DNA from: Noviherbaspirillum malthae
Lineage (GTDB): Bacteria; Pseudomonadota; Gammaproteobacteria; Burkholderiales; Burkholderiaceae_D
Reading direction: 5' to 3'
NCBI RefSeq assembly: GCF_015352985.1
Contig: NZ_JACYXF010000002.1
Span: forward strand, 248,001-312,000
DNA length: 64,000 bases
The notes beneath the pieces were generated by a model, which did not search any database, was not told the DNA's origin, and saw nothing but the letters and a program-made list of their open reading frames with translations. How positions within the stretch are numbered: position 1 is the first letter of the stretch; each line of letters starts with the position of its first letter. Below, piece after piece: positions 40,649 to 49,622 of this stretch. Position numbers and translations under genes: made by a program.

Positions 40649-43087
40649 TCACGCAACGTGCGGTGCGCTGCCGGACCGCCTCTCCGCCTCCACCACCAAG
40701 CGCATGGTTCTGAGCAGCGAATCCGGATTGAGGCTGATCGAATCGATGCCCAGTTCCACAAGATATTCCGCCATTTCAGGATAATCCGAAGGTGCCTGGC
40801 CGCAGATTCCGGAGTGTCGTCCATTACGGCGCGCGCCTTCTACAGTGAGTCGAATCATTTCCTTGACGCCGGGATCGCGCTCGTCAAAATCGAAGGCCAG
40901 CAAATCCGAATCTCGGTCTACGCCCAGCACGAGCTGCGTCAGATCGTTCGAACCGATCGAGAAACCGTCGAACAGGCGCGCGAAGGCATCGATTTGCAGC
41001 ACGTTGTTGGGTATCTCGCACATCACATAGATTTCGAGACCGTTATCCCCGCGCTGCAGGCCATGCCGGCTCATCGCCTGCAATACCTCCTCGGCTTCCT
41101 GGACGCGGCGACAGAATGGAATCATCAACTTGACGTTGACCAACCCCATGCGCTCACGTACGAACTTCATTGCAGCGCATTCGAGCGCAAACCCTTCCGC
41201 ATAGGCGGGATGCGCGTATCGCGATGCTCCGCGAAAGCCGATCATCGGATTGGCTTCCTTTGGCTCGAACCACTGTCCGCCAAGCAGACTAGCGTATTCG
41301 TTGGTCTTGAAATCCGACATCCGAACGATGACCGGCCTGGGATAGAAAGCGGCTGCCAGCGTTCCCACGCCCTCGGCAAGCCGCTGCACGAAATAGTCGG
41401 CTGGCCGCCCGTGCCCGCGCACGAGCGCTGCAATTTCTTCCCGTGTCGCGGCATCAGTTACCCGTTCCGGATGCAGCAGCGCCATCGGGTGCACCTTGAT
41501 GTGCTCGGCCACGATGAACTCCATGCGCGCCAGCCCGACGCCATCGCATGGCAGCAGCCCGGTCTTGAAGGCAAGATCGGGATTGCCCAGATTGACCATC
41601 AGGCTGGTCTGCGGACGCGGCAGCGAAGACAGGTCGGTATGGTAGACCTGATAGGCTAACTTGCCGGCGTAGACATGCCCGGTCTCGCCTTCCGCGCAGC
41701 ACACGGTGACATCATCGCCGGTTCGTATCGTTTCGGTCGCCGCGTCACAACCTACCACCGCCGGAATGCCGATCTCGCGTGCAACGATGGCCGCATGGCA
41801 TGTTCGGCCGCCACGGTTGGTAACCACCGCTGCGGCGGTTTTCATGACGGTGCCCCAATCGGGGGTTGTCGTATCGGCGACCAGCACCTCGCCGGCTTGA
41901 AACTGGTTCAGCTGGGAAACGTCCGTGATGACGCGAGCCTTCCCGCTTGCGACCTTGCCGCCTACCGCCCTTCCCTGTGCCAGAATAGAATGAGCTTGTA
42001 CGTTGGCATCAAGAACGTATTCGTCCAGCAAACTGGTGCGCCGGCGGGACGCCACCGTTTCCGGCCGGGCCTGCACGACATAAAGCTTGCCATCGACGCC
42101 ATCCTTTGCCCACTCGATGTCCATGGGCACCGGCTTGCCTGCCTTGGCGCTGTAGTGGCATTCGATGGCAATGGCTTCCTGCGCCAGTCGCAACACTTCC
42201 TCGTCACTGATGCAGAAGCGACGTTGTTCCTCCTTCGGCGTTGCAACGTTACGGACGGTATCCCGTCCGGCCGCACTCGCAAAGACCATGCGTATCTTTT
42301 TCGCTCCGAGAGTGCGCCGCAGCACGCTGCGGAATCCTTCGATGAAGGTCGGCTTGAACACGTAGAATTCATCCGGGTCCACCGTGCCCTGCACCACATT
42401 CTCCCCAAGCCCATAAGCGCCGGTAATGAGCACCGCATCCCGGAAGCCGGTCTCGGTATCGAGCGTGAACATGACACCGCTTGCGGCGAGATCCGAGCGC
42501 ACCATTTTCATCACACCGACCGACAGAAACACCTTGAAATGATCGAAGCCGTTGTCAATGCGGTAGCGTATGGCCCGGTCCTTGAATAGACTGGCAAAGC
42601 AGTGCCGGACTGCGTCGAGCAACCGGGCTTCGCCTTCAATGTTAAGAAAAGTTTCATGTTGCCCTGCAAAGCTCGCGTTCGGCAGGTCCTCCGCCGTCGC
42701 CGAACTCCGCACTGCGACCGCAAGCCGCTCGCCGTACTCCCCCTTTAATGCTTGATAGGCTTCAAGGATCTCCCGTGTCATCCCCGGCGGCAATGGGGCG
42801 CTGGCAACAATGTTCCTTGCGCGCTGAGCGCGGTGCGCAAGATCATCCACATCATTCGGATCCAATCCTGCCAGGACCGCATGCAACGCGTCCCATGCGC
42901 CTACGCCGTCAAGCACGTCGCGGTAGGCGTCGGCGGTGATGGCGAATCCGTTGGGCACATTGATTCCCTGGGGGGCCAGCTCGCGATACATTTCGCCGAG
43001 CGAGGCATTCTTTCCGCCTACCAGCGGAACATCCTCGATCCCCAGCTCTGAAAACCACCGCACGTACCGCGCTTGCGTTTGTGCCAT
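40649..43087 (-). CDS. ppsA: Phosphoenolpyruvate synthase
   Basis: An 812-residue enzyme making PEP from pyruvate and ATP. The N-terminal ATP-grasp-like domain begins VPLVGGKNASLGEMY and has AVRSSATAEDLPNASFAGQ. The phosphohistidine domain has GGRTCHAAIVARE with catalytic His431. The C-terminal PEP-binding barrel has MCEIPNNVL and FSIGSNDLTQL. It lies between a CBS-BON gene upstream and pfkA downstream on the minus strand. PpsA genes linked to usp genes occur in low-oxygen loci of Burkholderia (from memory). It reads as part of the unit started by the 44047 site. Confidence 0.95.
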   Translation of the reverse strand: MAQTQARYVRWFSELGIEDVPLVGGKNASLGEMYRELAPQGINVPNGFAITADAYRDVLDGVGAWDALHAVLAGLDPNDVDDLAHRAQRARNIVASAPLPPGMTREILEAYQALKGEYGERLAVAVRSSATAEDLPNASFAGQHETFLNIEGEARLLDAVRHCFASLFKDRAIRYRIDNGFDHFKVFLSVGVMKMVRSDLAASGVMFTLDTETGFRDAVLITGAYGLGENVVQGTVDPDEFYVFKPTFIEGFRSVLRRTLGAKKIRMVFASAAGRDTVRNVATPKEEQRRFCISDEEVLRLAQEAIAIECHYSAKAGKPVPMDIEWAKDGVDGKLYVVQARPETVASRRRTSLLDEYVLDANVQAHSILAQGRAVGGKVASGKARVITDVSQLNQFQAGEVLVADTTTPDWGTVMKTAAAVVTNRGGRTCHAAIVAREIGIPAVVGCDAATETIRTGDDVTVCCAEGETGHVYAGKLAYQVYHTDLSSLPRPQTSLMVNLGNPDLAFKTGLLPCDGVGLARMEFIVAEHIKVHPMALLHPERVTDAATREEIAALVRGHGRPADYFVQRLAEGVGTLAAAFYPRPVIVRMSDFKTNEYASLLGGQWFEPKEANPMIGFRGASRYAHPAYAEGFALECAAMKFVRERMGLVNVKLMIPFCRRVQEAEEVLQAMSRHGLQRGDNGLEIYVMCEIPNNVLQIDAFARLFDGFSIGSNDLTQLVLGVDRDSDLLAFDFDERDPGVKEMIRLTVEGARRNGRHSGICGQAPSDYPEMAEYLVELGIDSISLNPDSLLRTMRLVVEAERRSGSAPHVA

Positions 43088-43175
43088 GTCCTTCTCCTAC
43101 TCCCACCCGAAACACTGCCTCTTACCGCCCCTTTCGCGGGCCGACATAAAAATTTTTATCAAAGCAATGCATTCC

Positions 43176-43922
43176 TCAAATCATGCTTTGCAGATCATTG
43201 CTTGCTCGCAGAGACGGCGGTTCGTTCTCAATCACCAGTCCTGACATCGGATCGCACCAGGCGACATCGTTGCGGACCTCTTTCACACCTGGAGTATTTT
43301 CCGCGGCGACCGTCAGCGCATTGATTTCCTCTGCGTTCAACACGATGCCGTTGATATGCACGACCCCGTTTCGCACGATGACGTCGATCAGCCCCTTCGA
43401 CGCCCAAGCCGTCCTGTCCAGTGTCGTCAGCAGCTGTTCCCGGATACTGGTATCGGATACAGTAGTGGCGGGTATCTCGTTAATTACCGCGCCCAGTGCA
43501 TGCACCAGATTGGCACGGCTGATGATCCCGACGAGTTTGTCGTTGCGGAGAACGGGCACACGCTTGATATGGTGTTTTTCCATCAACCTGACCACTTCGT
43601 CCAGCGGCATGTCCGGTGTTGCAGAAATCACCCGGGTCGACATGACTTCCTTTACCCGGCGGCCGTGCGAGTGTACATATTCATTCGCGAGTCTGCCGGG
43701 ACCGACAAGGAATTCCAGCCAGCGAGGGCGCTTGCGCTCAGTGTGCGTTTCCGTGCGCCGCAGCAGATCGCCTTCCGTCAGCATGCCGACCACATGTCCT
43801 GTTTCGCCAAGTACCGGCAGGCCGCTGATCCTGTGATGCAGCATCAGCGCAATTGCATCCTGCAAAGTATCGTTTTCATCGACGTAAATAGGCATCGGTG
43901 TCATTACATCTTCGGCTTTCAT
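43176..43922 (-). CDS. CBS-pair and BON domain protein
   Basis: A 248-residue protein. CBS domains span about 1-60 (EDVMTPMPIYVDENDTLQD) and 90-145 (VKEVMSTRVISATPDMPLDE). A BON domain lies at about 160-235 (VIVRNGVVHINGIVLNAEE). CBS pairs sense adenylates; BON domains often bind lipid or other ligands. The start is ATG 43922 with AGAGG upstream; a TTG at 43937 is unlikely. It heads a unit with ppsA and pfkA, so it may tune carbon flow to energy charge. Confidence 0.88.
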   Translation of the reverse strand: MKAEDVMTPMPIYVDENDTLQDAIALMLHHRISGLPVLGETGHVVGMLTEGDLLRRTETHTERKRPRWLEFLVGPGRLANEYVHSHGRRVKEVMSTRVISATPDMPLDEVVRLMEKHHIKRVPVLRNDKLVGIISRANLVHALGAVINEIPATTVSDTSIREQLLTTLDRTAWASKGLIDVIVRNGVVHINGIVLNAEEINALTVAAENTPGVKEVRNDVAWCDPMSGLVIENEPPSLRASNDLQSMI

Positions 43923-44046
43923 CACAATCCTCTTCAAGAGATGGGAATATTGCTAGCGCGCCTTGCACGCCGTGACCCGTGACACGCGCTGGTACGTCAA
44001 CATGTGAAGTGTTTCCGTCAGCGTCCCTCTGTTTCGTTTAGCGCGC

Positions 44047-44060
44047 TTGAACAAGATCAA
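44047..44060 (-). promoter_or_regulatory. Fnr-type site TTGAACAAGATCAA
   Basis: Close to the E. coli consensus TTGAT-N4-ATCAA (one mismatch). On the minus strand GACGCT (44025-44020) begins after 21 bp. It faces the CBS-BON, ppsA and pfkA genes. Confidence 0.6.
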
Positions 44061-44130
44061 AATTTTCGCACTCGCCTGTTTTGAGGGGCACCCGTGGTAT
44101 TTGCAATTGCTCGACGCTAATTGGCCTTTT

Positions 44131-44144
44131 TTGACCTGAGTCAA
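44131..44144 (+). promoter_or_regulatory. Fnr-type site TTGACCTGAGTCAA
   Basis: Perfect arms. TACGCT at 44166-44171 begins after exactly 21 bp, identical in sequence and spacing to the 46107 site. It faces the acyltransferase-alcohol dehydrogenase pair. Confidence 0.75.
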
Positions 44145-44270
44145 TTTTTTTAAGCGCGCGCCGACTACGCTGCGTATCAACGCTCAACGAGCTACGCATA
44201 TCCTCTGCACCGAAAATATGGACGTGTCTTGCGGCCGCTATGACTACGTGCGTACCTGGGATGTCTGTCC

Positions 44271-45068
44271 ATGAGTACATCGAACACTTCCCCCTTCTCA
44301 AGCGATTCCGGCAATGCGCGATCGCCCCGCATCGCGCACCTCATGCGAGGAGTGCTCGACATGCTGTATGGCGCGTACGCGTGGATGGTCTTTCTGATGG
44401 TGGCGCTGCCTGCGTACCTCATCATCCTTTTCACAAAACCGCTTGGTGTCCGCCGCCAGATTGTGCGACGTGCCGCCCGGCTCGTGTTCCAGTGTATCGG
44501 CGTCCGGCTCACGATCAGCGGCCTGGACAGATTGCCGGAAGAGCCGCATATCCTGGTGGTGAATCACACCAGTTTTCTTGATGCGATTGTGCTGACGGCG
44601 CTATTGCCGGCAGCGCCGGGATATGCTTTCACGGCGCGCCAGCAGTTTCGTCGGCAGCGTCTCTTTTGTCCGCTTCTGCGTGCGCTCGGCCTGATCGTGT
44701 TGCGCAGCAGCGATGCGCGTCATCTGTCCTCGAATATTGACCGTATCGTCAAGGCACTAAGGCGTGGCGAAAAGGTGGTGATGTTCCCGGAAGGCGGCTT
44801 CACGCCTATCGCCGGTCTCGAGCGTTTTCACGCCGGCGCCTTCGTAGCCGCCGCCAAGGCGGAGGTACCGATCGTCGTCGGCGCTTTGCGCGGCGCCCGT
44901 ACGGCCTTGCGGCCCCGCTCGTGGATGCCGCGTCGTTCGCCGATTGCCGTAGAAATTGGCACTGTTCTCCGCGCTTCCGGTGCCGACCGCGCGAGCATCG
45001 CGGCGCTGCGGGACAATGCGCGCCGGCTAATGCTGCCGATGACCGGCGAACCGGATCTGACAGCGTGA
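44271..45068 (+). CDS. PlsC-like 1-acylglycerol-3-phosphate acyltransferase family protein
   Basis: A 265-residue membrane-associated acyltransferase. One N-terminal hydrophobic segment (about 35-57) precedes the catalytic NHTSFLD (NHxxxxD motif) and the FPEGGFT substrate-binding motif. It likely acylates lysophosphatidate or a related lipid. It is followed 20 bp later by an alcohol dehydrogenase gene, both behind the 44131 Fnr-type promoter. The role in low oxygen may be membrane remodelling; this is inference. Confidence 0.82.
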   Translation: MSTSNTSPFSSDSGNARSPRIAHLMRGVLDMLYGAYAWMVFLMVALPAYLIILFTKPLGVRRQIVRRAARLVFQCIGVRLTISGLDRLPEEPHILVVNHTSFLDAIVLTALLPAAPGYAFTARQQFRRQRLFCPLLRALGLIVLRSSDARHLSSNIDRIVKALRRGEKVVMFPEGGFTPIAGLERFHAGAFVAAAKAEVPIVVGALRGARTALRPRSWMPRRSPIAVEIGTVLRASGADRASIAALRDNARRLMLPMTGEPDLTA

Positions 45069-45088
45069 CAGGCGACGGGAGAAATGCG

Positions 45089-46105
45089 ATGACATTGAAC
45101 CAGGCAGGCACAGGACTGATGCGAGCGATGCGGATCGAAGAAGCCCGGGGCCCGTTGCGGCAGCGTGAGATCACAATTCCAGCGCCAAATGCGGACGAAG
45201 TGCTGATTCGTGTTTCGGCATGCGGAGTATGCCGCACCGACCTGCATATCCGTGACGGCGAACTCGCACCGCACAGCTTGCCCCTGATTCCCGGCCACGA
45301 AGTGGTCGGCACGGTGGCGCGGACCGGGTCGGCCGTCACGCGCTGGCATATCGGACAGCGAGTCGGCGTGCCATGGCTGGCCTCGACTTGCCGGGCCTGT
45401 GCATACTGTCTCGGCGATCGGGAAAACCTGTGCGACAGTGCCGCCTTCACGGGACTCGACCGGGACGGCGGCTATGCTCAGTACATGGTTGCGAAGGCCG
45501 ACTATTGCGTCGATCTGCCGGTGCAGTATGACGATCTGCATGTTGCGCCGATGCTGTGTGCCGGATTGATCGGCTACCGCGCCTATGCAATGCTGCACGA
45601 TGATGTTCGCCGCATCGGCATTTACGGTTTCGGGGCGGCGGCACATATCATTACCCAGGTTGCATGTCATCGGGGTCAGGAAGTGTTCGCATTGACCCGT
45701 GACGGCGACTTCCGCTCGCAGCGCTTTGCGCTTTCGCTCGGGGCCAGATGGGCAGGTGATTCCAGCAAGCCGCCGCCCTTGGCGCTGGATGCGGCACTGA
45801 TTTTTGCTCCAGTGGGAGGACTTGTTCCCGCTGCGCTGGCGGCGGTACGCAAGGGCGGCCATGTCATTTGCGCCGGCATTCACATGTCCAACATTCCTGC
45901 CTTTCCGTATGCGTTGCTCTGGGGAGAACGATGCGTGAAGTCCGTCGCCAATCTGACGCGGCAGGATGCGCTTGCCTACTTTGCATTCGCAGCACGCCAC
46001 CGCATTGAGACGACGCCGGTGCCGTTCCGGCTTGACGAGGCCAATGATGCCCTGGAGGCCCTGCGGCAGGGCGCTTTCGACGGTGCCGCAGTACTCCTGC
46101 CTTAA
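45089..46105 (+). CDS. Zinc-dependent alcohol dehydrogenase (medium-chain)
   Basis: A 338-residue MDR protein. The catalytic zinc Cys is in SACGVCRTDLH and a second ligand in PGHEVVG. The structural-zinc lobe reads CRACAYCLGDRENLC. The Rossmann fold shows IGIYGFGAAAHI, where GxGxxA replaces GxGxxG. It probably reduces aldehydes with NAD(P)H, giving fermentative redox balance in low oxygen. The start at ATG 45089 has GGGAG upstream; the frame extends to 44921 inside the acyltransferase gene and was trimmed. The next Fnr-type site begins right after its stop. Confidence 0.86.
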   Translation: MTLNQAGTGLMRAMRIEEARGPLRQREITIPAPNADEVLIRVSACGVCRTDLHIRDGELAPHSLPLIPGHEVVGTVARTGSAVTRWHIGQRVGVPWLASTCRACAYCLGDRENLCDSAAFTGLDRDGGYAQYMVAKADYCVDLPVQYDDLHVAPMLCAGLIGYRAYAMLHDDVRRIGIYGFGAAAHIITQVACHRGQEVFALTRDGDFRSQRFALSLGARWAGDSSKPPPLALDAALIFAPVGGLVPAALAAVRKGGHVICAGIHMSNIPAFPYALLWGERCVKSVANLTRQDALAYFAFAARHRIETTPVPFRLDEANDALEALRQGAFDGAAVLLP

Positions 46106-46106
46106 T

Positions 46107-46120
46107 TTGACTTGAGTCAA
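46107..46120 (+). promoter_or_regulatory. Fnr-type site TTGACTTGAGTCAA
   Basis: Perfect arms. TACGCT (46142-46147) begins after 21 bp and the usp ATG is at 46179, giving a leader of about 25 bp. Confidence 0.78.
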
Positions 46121-46178
46121 GCAAAGTGAAGCGCGATTTTCTACGCTGTACTCCGGCCTTCAAGAAGCGGAGAACGTC

Positions 46179-47024
46179 ATGAGTTATAAGACCATCCTCG
46201 TTCATGTCAACGAGTCAAGGCATGCCGAGAAGCGGATTCAGCTCGCAGCACGAATCGCAATGATGGATGACGCTCACCTGGTCGGCGTGGCAGCGGCGGT
46301 AGCGCCGGGCGGGTTCCACCTTCCGGGCATGATCAGCGAGGGCAGCGGCGCCTTGTCTGTCTACCTGAACTTTCTCCAGGAGCGGGCCGACGCCGCGCTT
46401 GCGGCGTTCGAGGCATATGTTGTCGATACTGGCGTCACTTCATATGAGACACGTACTGCAGCCGAAGAACCCGGTGCAGCACTCAATCTGCAGGCGCGCT
46501 ATTGTGATTTGGTTGTGCTGGGGCAGCCCGACCCGGAAGAAGCCATTCTTGGTTATCGCACCAGGCTGGTGGAGGACGTCATTCTTCATTCCGGTCGTCC
46601 GGTACTGCTGGTGCCCTACGCGGGACGGTTCGACCGGATCGACAAACGGATATTTGTCGCATGGGACGCAAGTCTGGAAGCCATGCATGCCGTCACTGCG
46701 GCCATACCCCTGCTCAAGCGGGCCGATCTCGTTCAGGTGGCGGTCTTTGTTTCGCGGCAAGGCACGGACCAACATGGCGAGCAACCGGGTGCGGATATCT
46801 CGCTGTACCTCGCCCGGCACGGCGTCAGGGTTGAAACGACCTGCCATGCCCTTGACCTGGAACTCGATATCGGCAGCGCAATCCAGTCGCAGTCGGATTA
46901 CTTCAATGCTGATCTGATTGTCATGGGCTGCTATGGTCATTCACGATTTCGCGAGATTTTTCTTGGTGGGGCGACGCGGGCCGTTCTGGGTTCGATGACG
47001 GTCCCGGTCCTCATGGCGCACTGA
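46179..47024 (+). CDS. Universal stress protein, tandem UspA domains
   Basis: A 281-residue protein with two UspA domains (ILVHVNESRHAEKRI; then IFVAWDASLEAMHAVTAAIP). The second nucleotide loop is GCYGHSRFREIFLGGATRAV. It is a paralogue of the proteins at 32698 and 59358. It has its own Fnr-type promoter and probably continues into the single-domain usp gene 134 bp downstream. Confidence 0.9.
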   Translation: MSYKTILVHVNESRHAEKRIQLAARIAMMDDAHLVGVAAAVAPGGFHLPGMISEGSGALSVYLNFLQERADAALAAFEAYVVDTGVTSYETRTAAEEPGAALNLQARYCDLVVLGQPDPEEAILGYRTRLVEDVILHSGRPVLLVPYAGRFDRIDKRIFVAWDASLEAMHAVTAAIPLLKRADLVQVAVFVSRQGTDQHGEQPGADISLYLARHGVRVETTCHALDLELDIGSAIQSQSDYFNADLIVMGCYGHSRFREIFLGGATRAVLGSMTVPVLMAH

Positions 47025-47158
47025 GCCAATGCCGGCGGAGCTTTTGCGAATGACATTTCTCGTGGCAGTGGATGCGATCCCTGGGTTCCGTCTTCCAGCG
47101 GGCGCTGTGCCGGAAGCGCGCCTGCCATGAGCGTCTATAGTCTTATAGGAGGAAAACC

Positions 47159-47596
47159 ATGTTCAAGCACATACTGTTGCCAACCGACGGTTCTGCGCTT
47201 TCGGAAGCCGGCATGCTCAAGGGCATGCATTTGGCCAAGGATCTGAACGCAAAGGTCACGGTGATTCATGTCGTTCATCCCTTCCATGTCTTTACTTACG
47301 ACACAGAGATGATTGAAGACACCGAGAACGACTACGCCCAGCACGCGCATGCGCGCGCGGAGCGCTATCTCGAAGCCGCCCAGCGAATGGCCCGGGAAAT
47401 CGGAATTCCTTGCGCCAGCTTGCAGGTCACGAATGATCATCCGTTTGCAGCGATCATCAAGGCCGCGGAAGAAAAAGACTGCGACCTGATCGCCCTGGCA
47501 TCGCACGGCCGCAGCGGCCTGAAGGCCGTCCTGCTGGGCAGCGAGGCGCAAAAGGTACTTGCTCACTCGCGGGTTCCTGTGCTGATATTCCGCTAA
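47159..47596 (+). CDS. Universal stress protein, single UspA domain
   Basis: A 145-residue UspA protein (MFKHILLPTDGSALSEAGML) with loop ASHGRSGLKAVLLGS and end VPVLIFR. TAGGAGGAAAACC before the ATG is a strong ribosome-binding site. No Fnr-type site is seen in the gap, so it is likely read from the upstream usp promoter. Confidence 0.9.
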   Translation: MFKHILLPTDGSALSEAGMLKGMHLAKDLNAKVTVIHVVHPFHVFTYDTEMIEDTENDYAQHAHARAERYLEAAQRMAREIGIPCASLQVTNDHPFAAIIKAAEEKDCDLIALASHGRSGLKAVLLGSEAQKVLAHSRVPVLIFR

Positions 47597-47690
47597 GCCG
47601 GGGCTGTGCAGAACGACGGCGCGTTGGCGATGATTCTGGCCCGCTTAGGCTATGCTCGTGTCGAACGCAGCCGAGTCCCGAGAGGAACGC

Positions 47691-49187
47691 ATGCACCAAC
47701 ATTACCGTGGAGACAAGAATCTGGAATGGCTGGTCAGGTCGGCCAGCGATCCCGTGCTCATTCTGGGCCAGGACGGTTTGATCATTCTTGCCAATGCCGG
47801 TGCAGCAGCGCTGTTTGATTATTCCGAGCCGGCTCTCGTCGGCATGTCCGTGGAAGACCTGATACCGGAGCGGCTACGTCAGAGACATGCGCAACTGCGG
47901 GCCGGCTATTTCAGCAATCCCTTGGCGCGGCCGATGGGCAGCGGTCTGGAATTGTTTGCCCGCAATCGGGACGGGCATGAAATCCCGGTGGAAATCAGTC
48001 TGTCGCCAATGCAGGTGGACGCACACACCAGTTTGGTGATGATTACGATTCATGATATCAGCCGTCGCAAGGAAGCCGAACGTGCACTGCAGGCCAGTGA
48101 AGCCCGCATGCGCGCCATCTTTGAGACGGCCGTCGATGCGATCGTCACCATTGACGAGCGCGGCATCCTCGAACGCTTCAATCCGGCCGCAGAGCGGTTG
48201 TTCGGGTACCGCGAAGAGGAAATTGCAGGGAAGAACGTCAGCATGCTGATGCCCTCGCCTTATCGGGAGATGCACGACGCCTATCTTGCCCGCTATCGTG
48301 ATACCGGGGAGCGCAGGATCATCGGAAGCGGGCGCCAGGTCATCGGTCTACGCAAGGACGGTTCGGTATTTCCAATGGATCTCGCCGTTGCGGAAATGCG
48401 CGTCGGTGACAAAAGAATGTTTACCGGCATCGTCCGCGATATCAGCGAGCGCAAGCATGCCGAGCAGCAGCAGGCGCGCATGCTGCAAGAAATACGCAGT
48501 GCCAATGACGAACTGACCAGCTTCGCCTATGTTGTCTCGCACGACCTGAAGGCGCCTCTGCGCGGCATTGCGTCCCTGGCGGATTGGCTGTCGACCGATT
48601 ACGCGGACCAGTTTGACGATGCCGGCAAGGAGCAGATGCAGCTGCTGATCAACCGTGTGCACCGGATGAGCAACCTGATCGACGGGATCCTCCAGTACTC
48701 GCGTATCGGCCGCCTGAAGGAAACCGTGACGGCGGTTGATCTGAACCGGCTGGTACTGGATATTATCGATTTGCTTGCACCGCCTCCGCATATTAAAGTG
48801 ATAGTGGAGGACGCGCTGCCGGTTGTGCATGCCGAGCCGACGCGCCTGCAGCAGGTCTTCCAGAATCTGTTGTCCAACGCCATCAAGTATATGGACAAGC
48901 CATGCGGCGACATCCGCGTGTCCTGCCGTGCTGAAGATCGACACTGGCGCTTTTCCGTAACGGACAATGGCCCCGGCATCGAGGAACGACATTTCGAGCG
49001 CATCTTTCAGCTTTTTCAGACGCTGGCTCCGCGCGACCGGGTCGAGAGTACCGGTGTTGGTCTGGCTCTTGTCAAGAAAATCGTCGAAATGTACGGCGGC
49101 AAGGTATCGGTGACCTCGGTGCCCGGCAACGGAAGCCGCTTCTCGTTCACACTGCCGAAAGACCCGCGAGACCCTTTGTCCAGATAA
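47691..49187 (+). CDS. FixL-like haem-PAS sensor histidine kinase
   Basis: A 498-residue soluble kinase: PAS1 (about 12-125), PAS2 (about 130-250), HisKA and HATPase_c. PAS2 closely follows the FixL haem-PAS: FNPAAERLFGY, LMPSPYREMHDAYLARYRDT with His195 at the place of the haem-ligating His, and IIGSGRQVIGLRKDGSVFPM with Arg215 at the place of the O2-contacting Arg. The His-Arg distance of 20 residues equals that of Bradyrhizobium FixL (H200-R220). The H-box is YVVSHDLKAPL (His284), then NLLSNAIKYM, DNGPGIE and GVGLALVKKI. The ATG at 47691 has GAGGAA. A TTGGCG/TAGGCT sigma-70-like promoter may lie at 47624-47651. Confidence 0.85.
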   Translation: MHQHYRGDKNLEWLVRSASDPVLILGQDGLIILANAGAAALFDYSEPALVGMSVEDLIPERLRQRHAQLRAGYFSNPLARPMGSGLELFARNRDGHEIPVEISLSPMQVDAHTSLVMITIHDISRRKEAERALQASEARMRAIFETAVDAIVTIDERGILERFNPAAERLFGYREEEIAGKNVSMLMPSPYREMHDAYLARYRDTGERRIIGSGRQVIGLRKDGSVFPMDLAVAEMRVGDKRMFTGIVRDISERKHAEQQQARMLQEIRSANDELTSFAYVVSHDLKAPLRGIASLADWLSTDYADQFDDAGKEQMQLLINRVHRMSNLIDGILQYSRIGRLKETVTAVDLNRLVLDIIDLLAPPPHIKVIVEDALPVVHAEPTRLQQVFQNLLSNAIKYMDKPCGDIRVSCRAEDRHWRFSVTDNGPGIEERHFERIFQLFQTLAPRDRVESTGVGLALVKKIVEMYGGKVSVTSVPGNGSRFSFTLPKDPRDPLSR

Positions 49188-49200
49188 GAGGGATGCTGCA

Positions 49201-49617
49201 TTGAGAGTGACCAATAAGCCGCTGCTGCTTGTCGAGGATGACCGCGTCGATGTGATGACTATCACCCGCGCGCTCAAGGAGATCCATTGTGTCAATCCGC
49301 TGGTGCACGTCGAAAACGGCGAAGAGGCGTTGGCCTATCTGCGCGATCCGACAAAGGACACGCCCTGCCTGATTCTGCTGGACATCAACATGCCCATCAT
49401 GAACGGCATCGAGTTTCTTCGCGAAGTCAAGCAGGATGACGCATTACGCCGGTATCCGGTCGTCGTGCTGACGACATCAGAAGAACTACAAGACAAGCTC
49501 AGCAGCTTCAACCTCGGCGTTGCCGGCTATATGGCAAAGCCGGTCAGCTACCGGCTGTTCGTCGACGTCATGCGTTCAATCGAGCTGTACTGGTCCCTCA
49601 GTGAACTGCCTTGCTGA
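49201..49617 (+). CDS. Single-domain response regulator (Rcp1-type)
   Basis: A 138-residue receiver without output domain. Asp13-Asp14, phospho-acceptor Asp61 (LILLDINMPIMNG), Thr in VVLTTSEE and Lys in YMAKPVSY are conserved. This receiver type commonly partners HisKA kinases such as the one 14 bp upstream. It starts at TTG 49201 with AGAGGGA correctly spaced; GTG 49207 is the alternative. The next gene overlaps or abuts its stop, so all are coupled. Confidence 0.85.
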   Translation: MRVTNKPLLLVEDDRVDVMTITRALKEIHCVNPLVHVENGEEALAYLRDPTKDTPCLILLDINMPIMNGIEFLREVKQDDALRRYPVVVLTTSEELQDKLSSFNLGVAGYMAKPVSYRLFVDVMRSIELYWSLSELPC

Positions 49618-49622
49618 CTGTC

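Larger units (their letters stand above)
43923..44270. other. Divergent control region between CBS-BON and acyltransferase genes
   Basis: A 348-bp gap with two Fnr-type sites (44047-44060 facing minus, 44131-44144 facing plus), each 21 bp from a -10-like hexamer. No further gene is visible. Confidence 0.6.

Noticed and set aside
43089..43175. Separate Fnr-type promoter for ppsA
   Set aside because: Only a single ATCAA half-site is present in this short gap, so ppsA is better read from the promoter of the CBS-BON gene.
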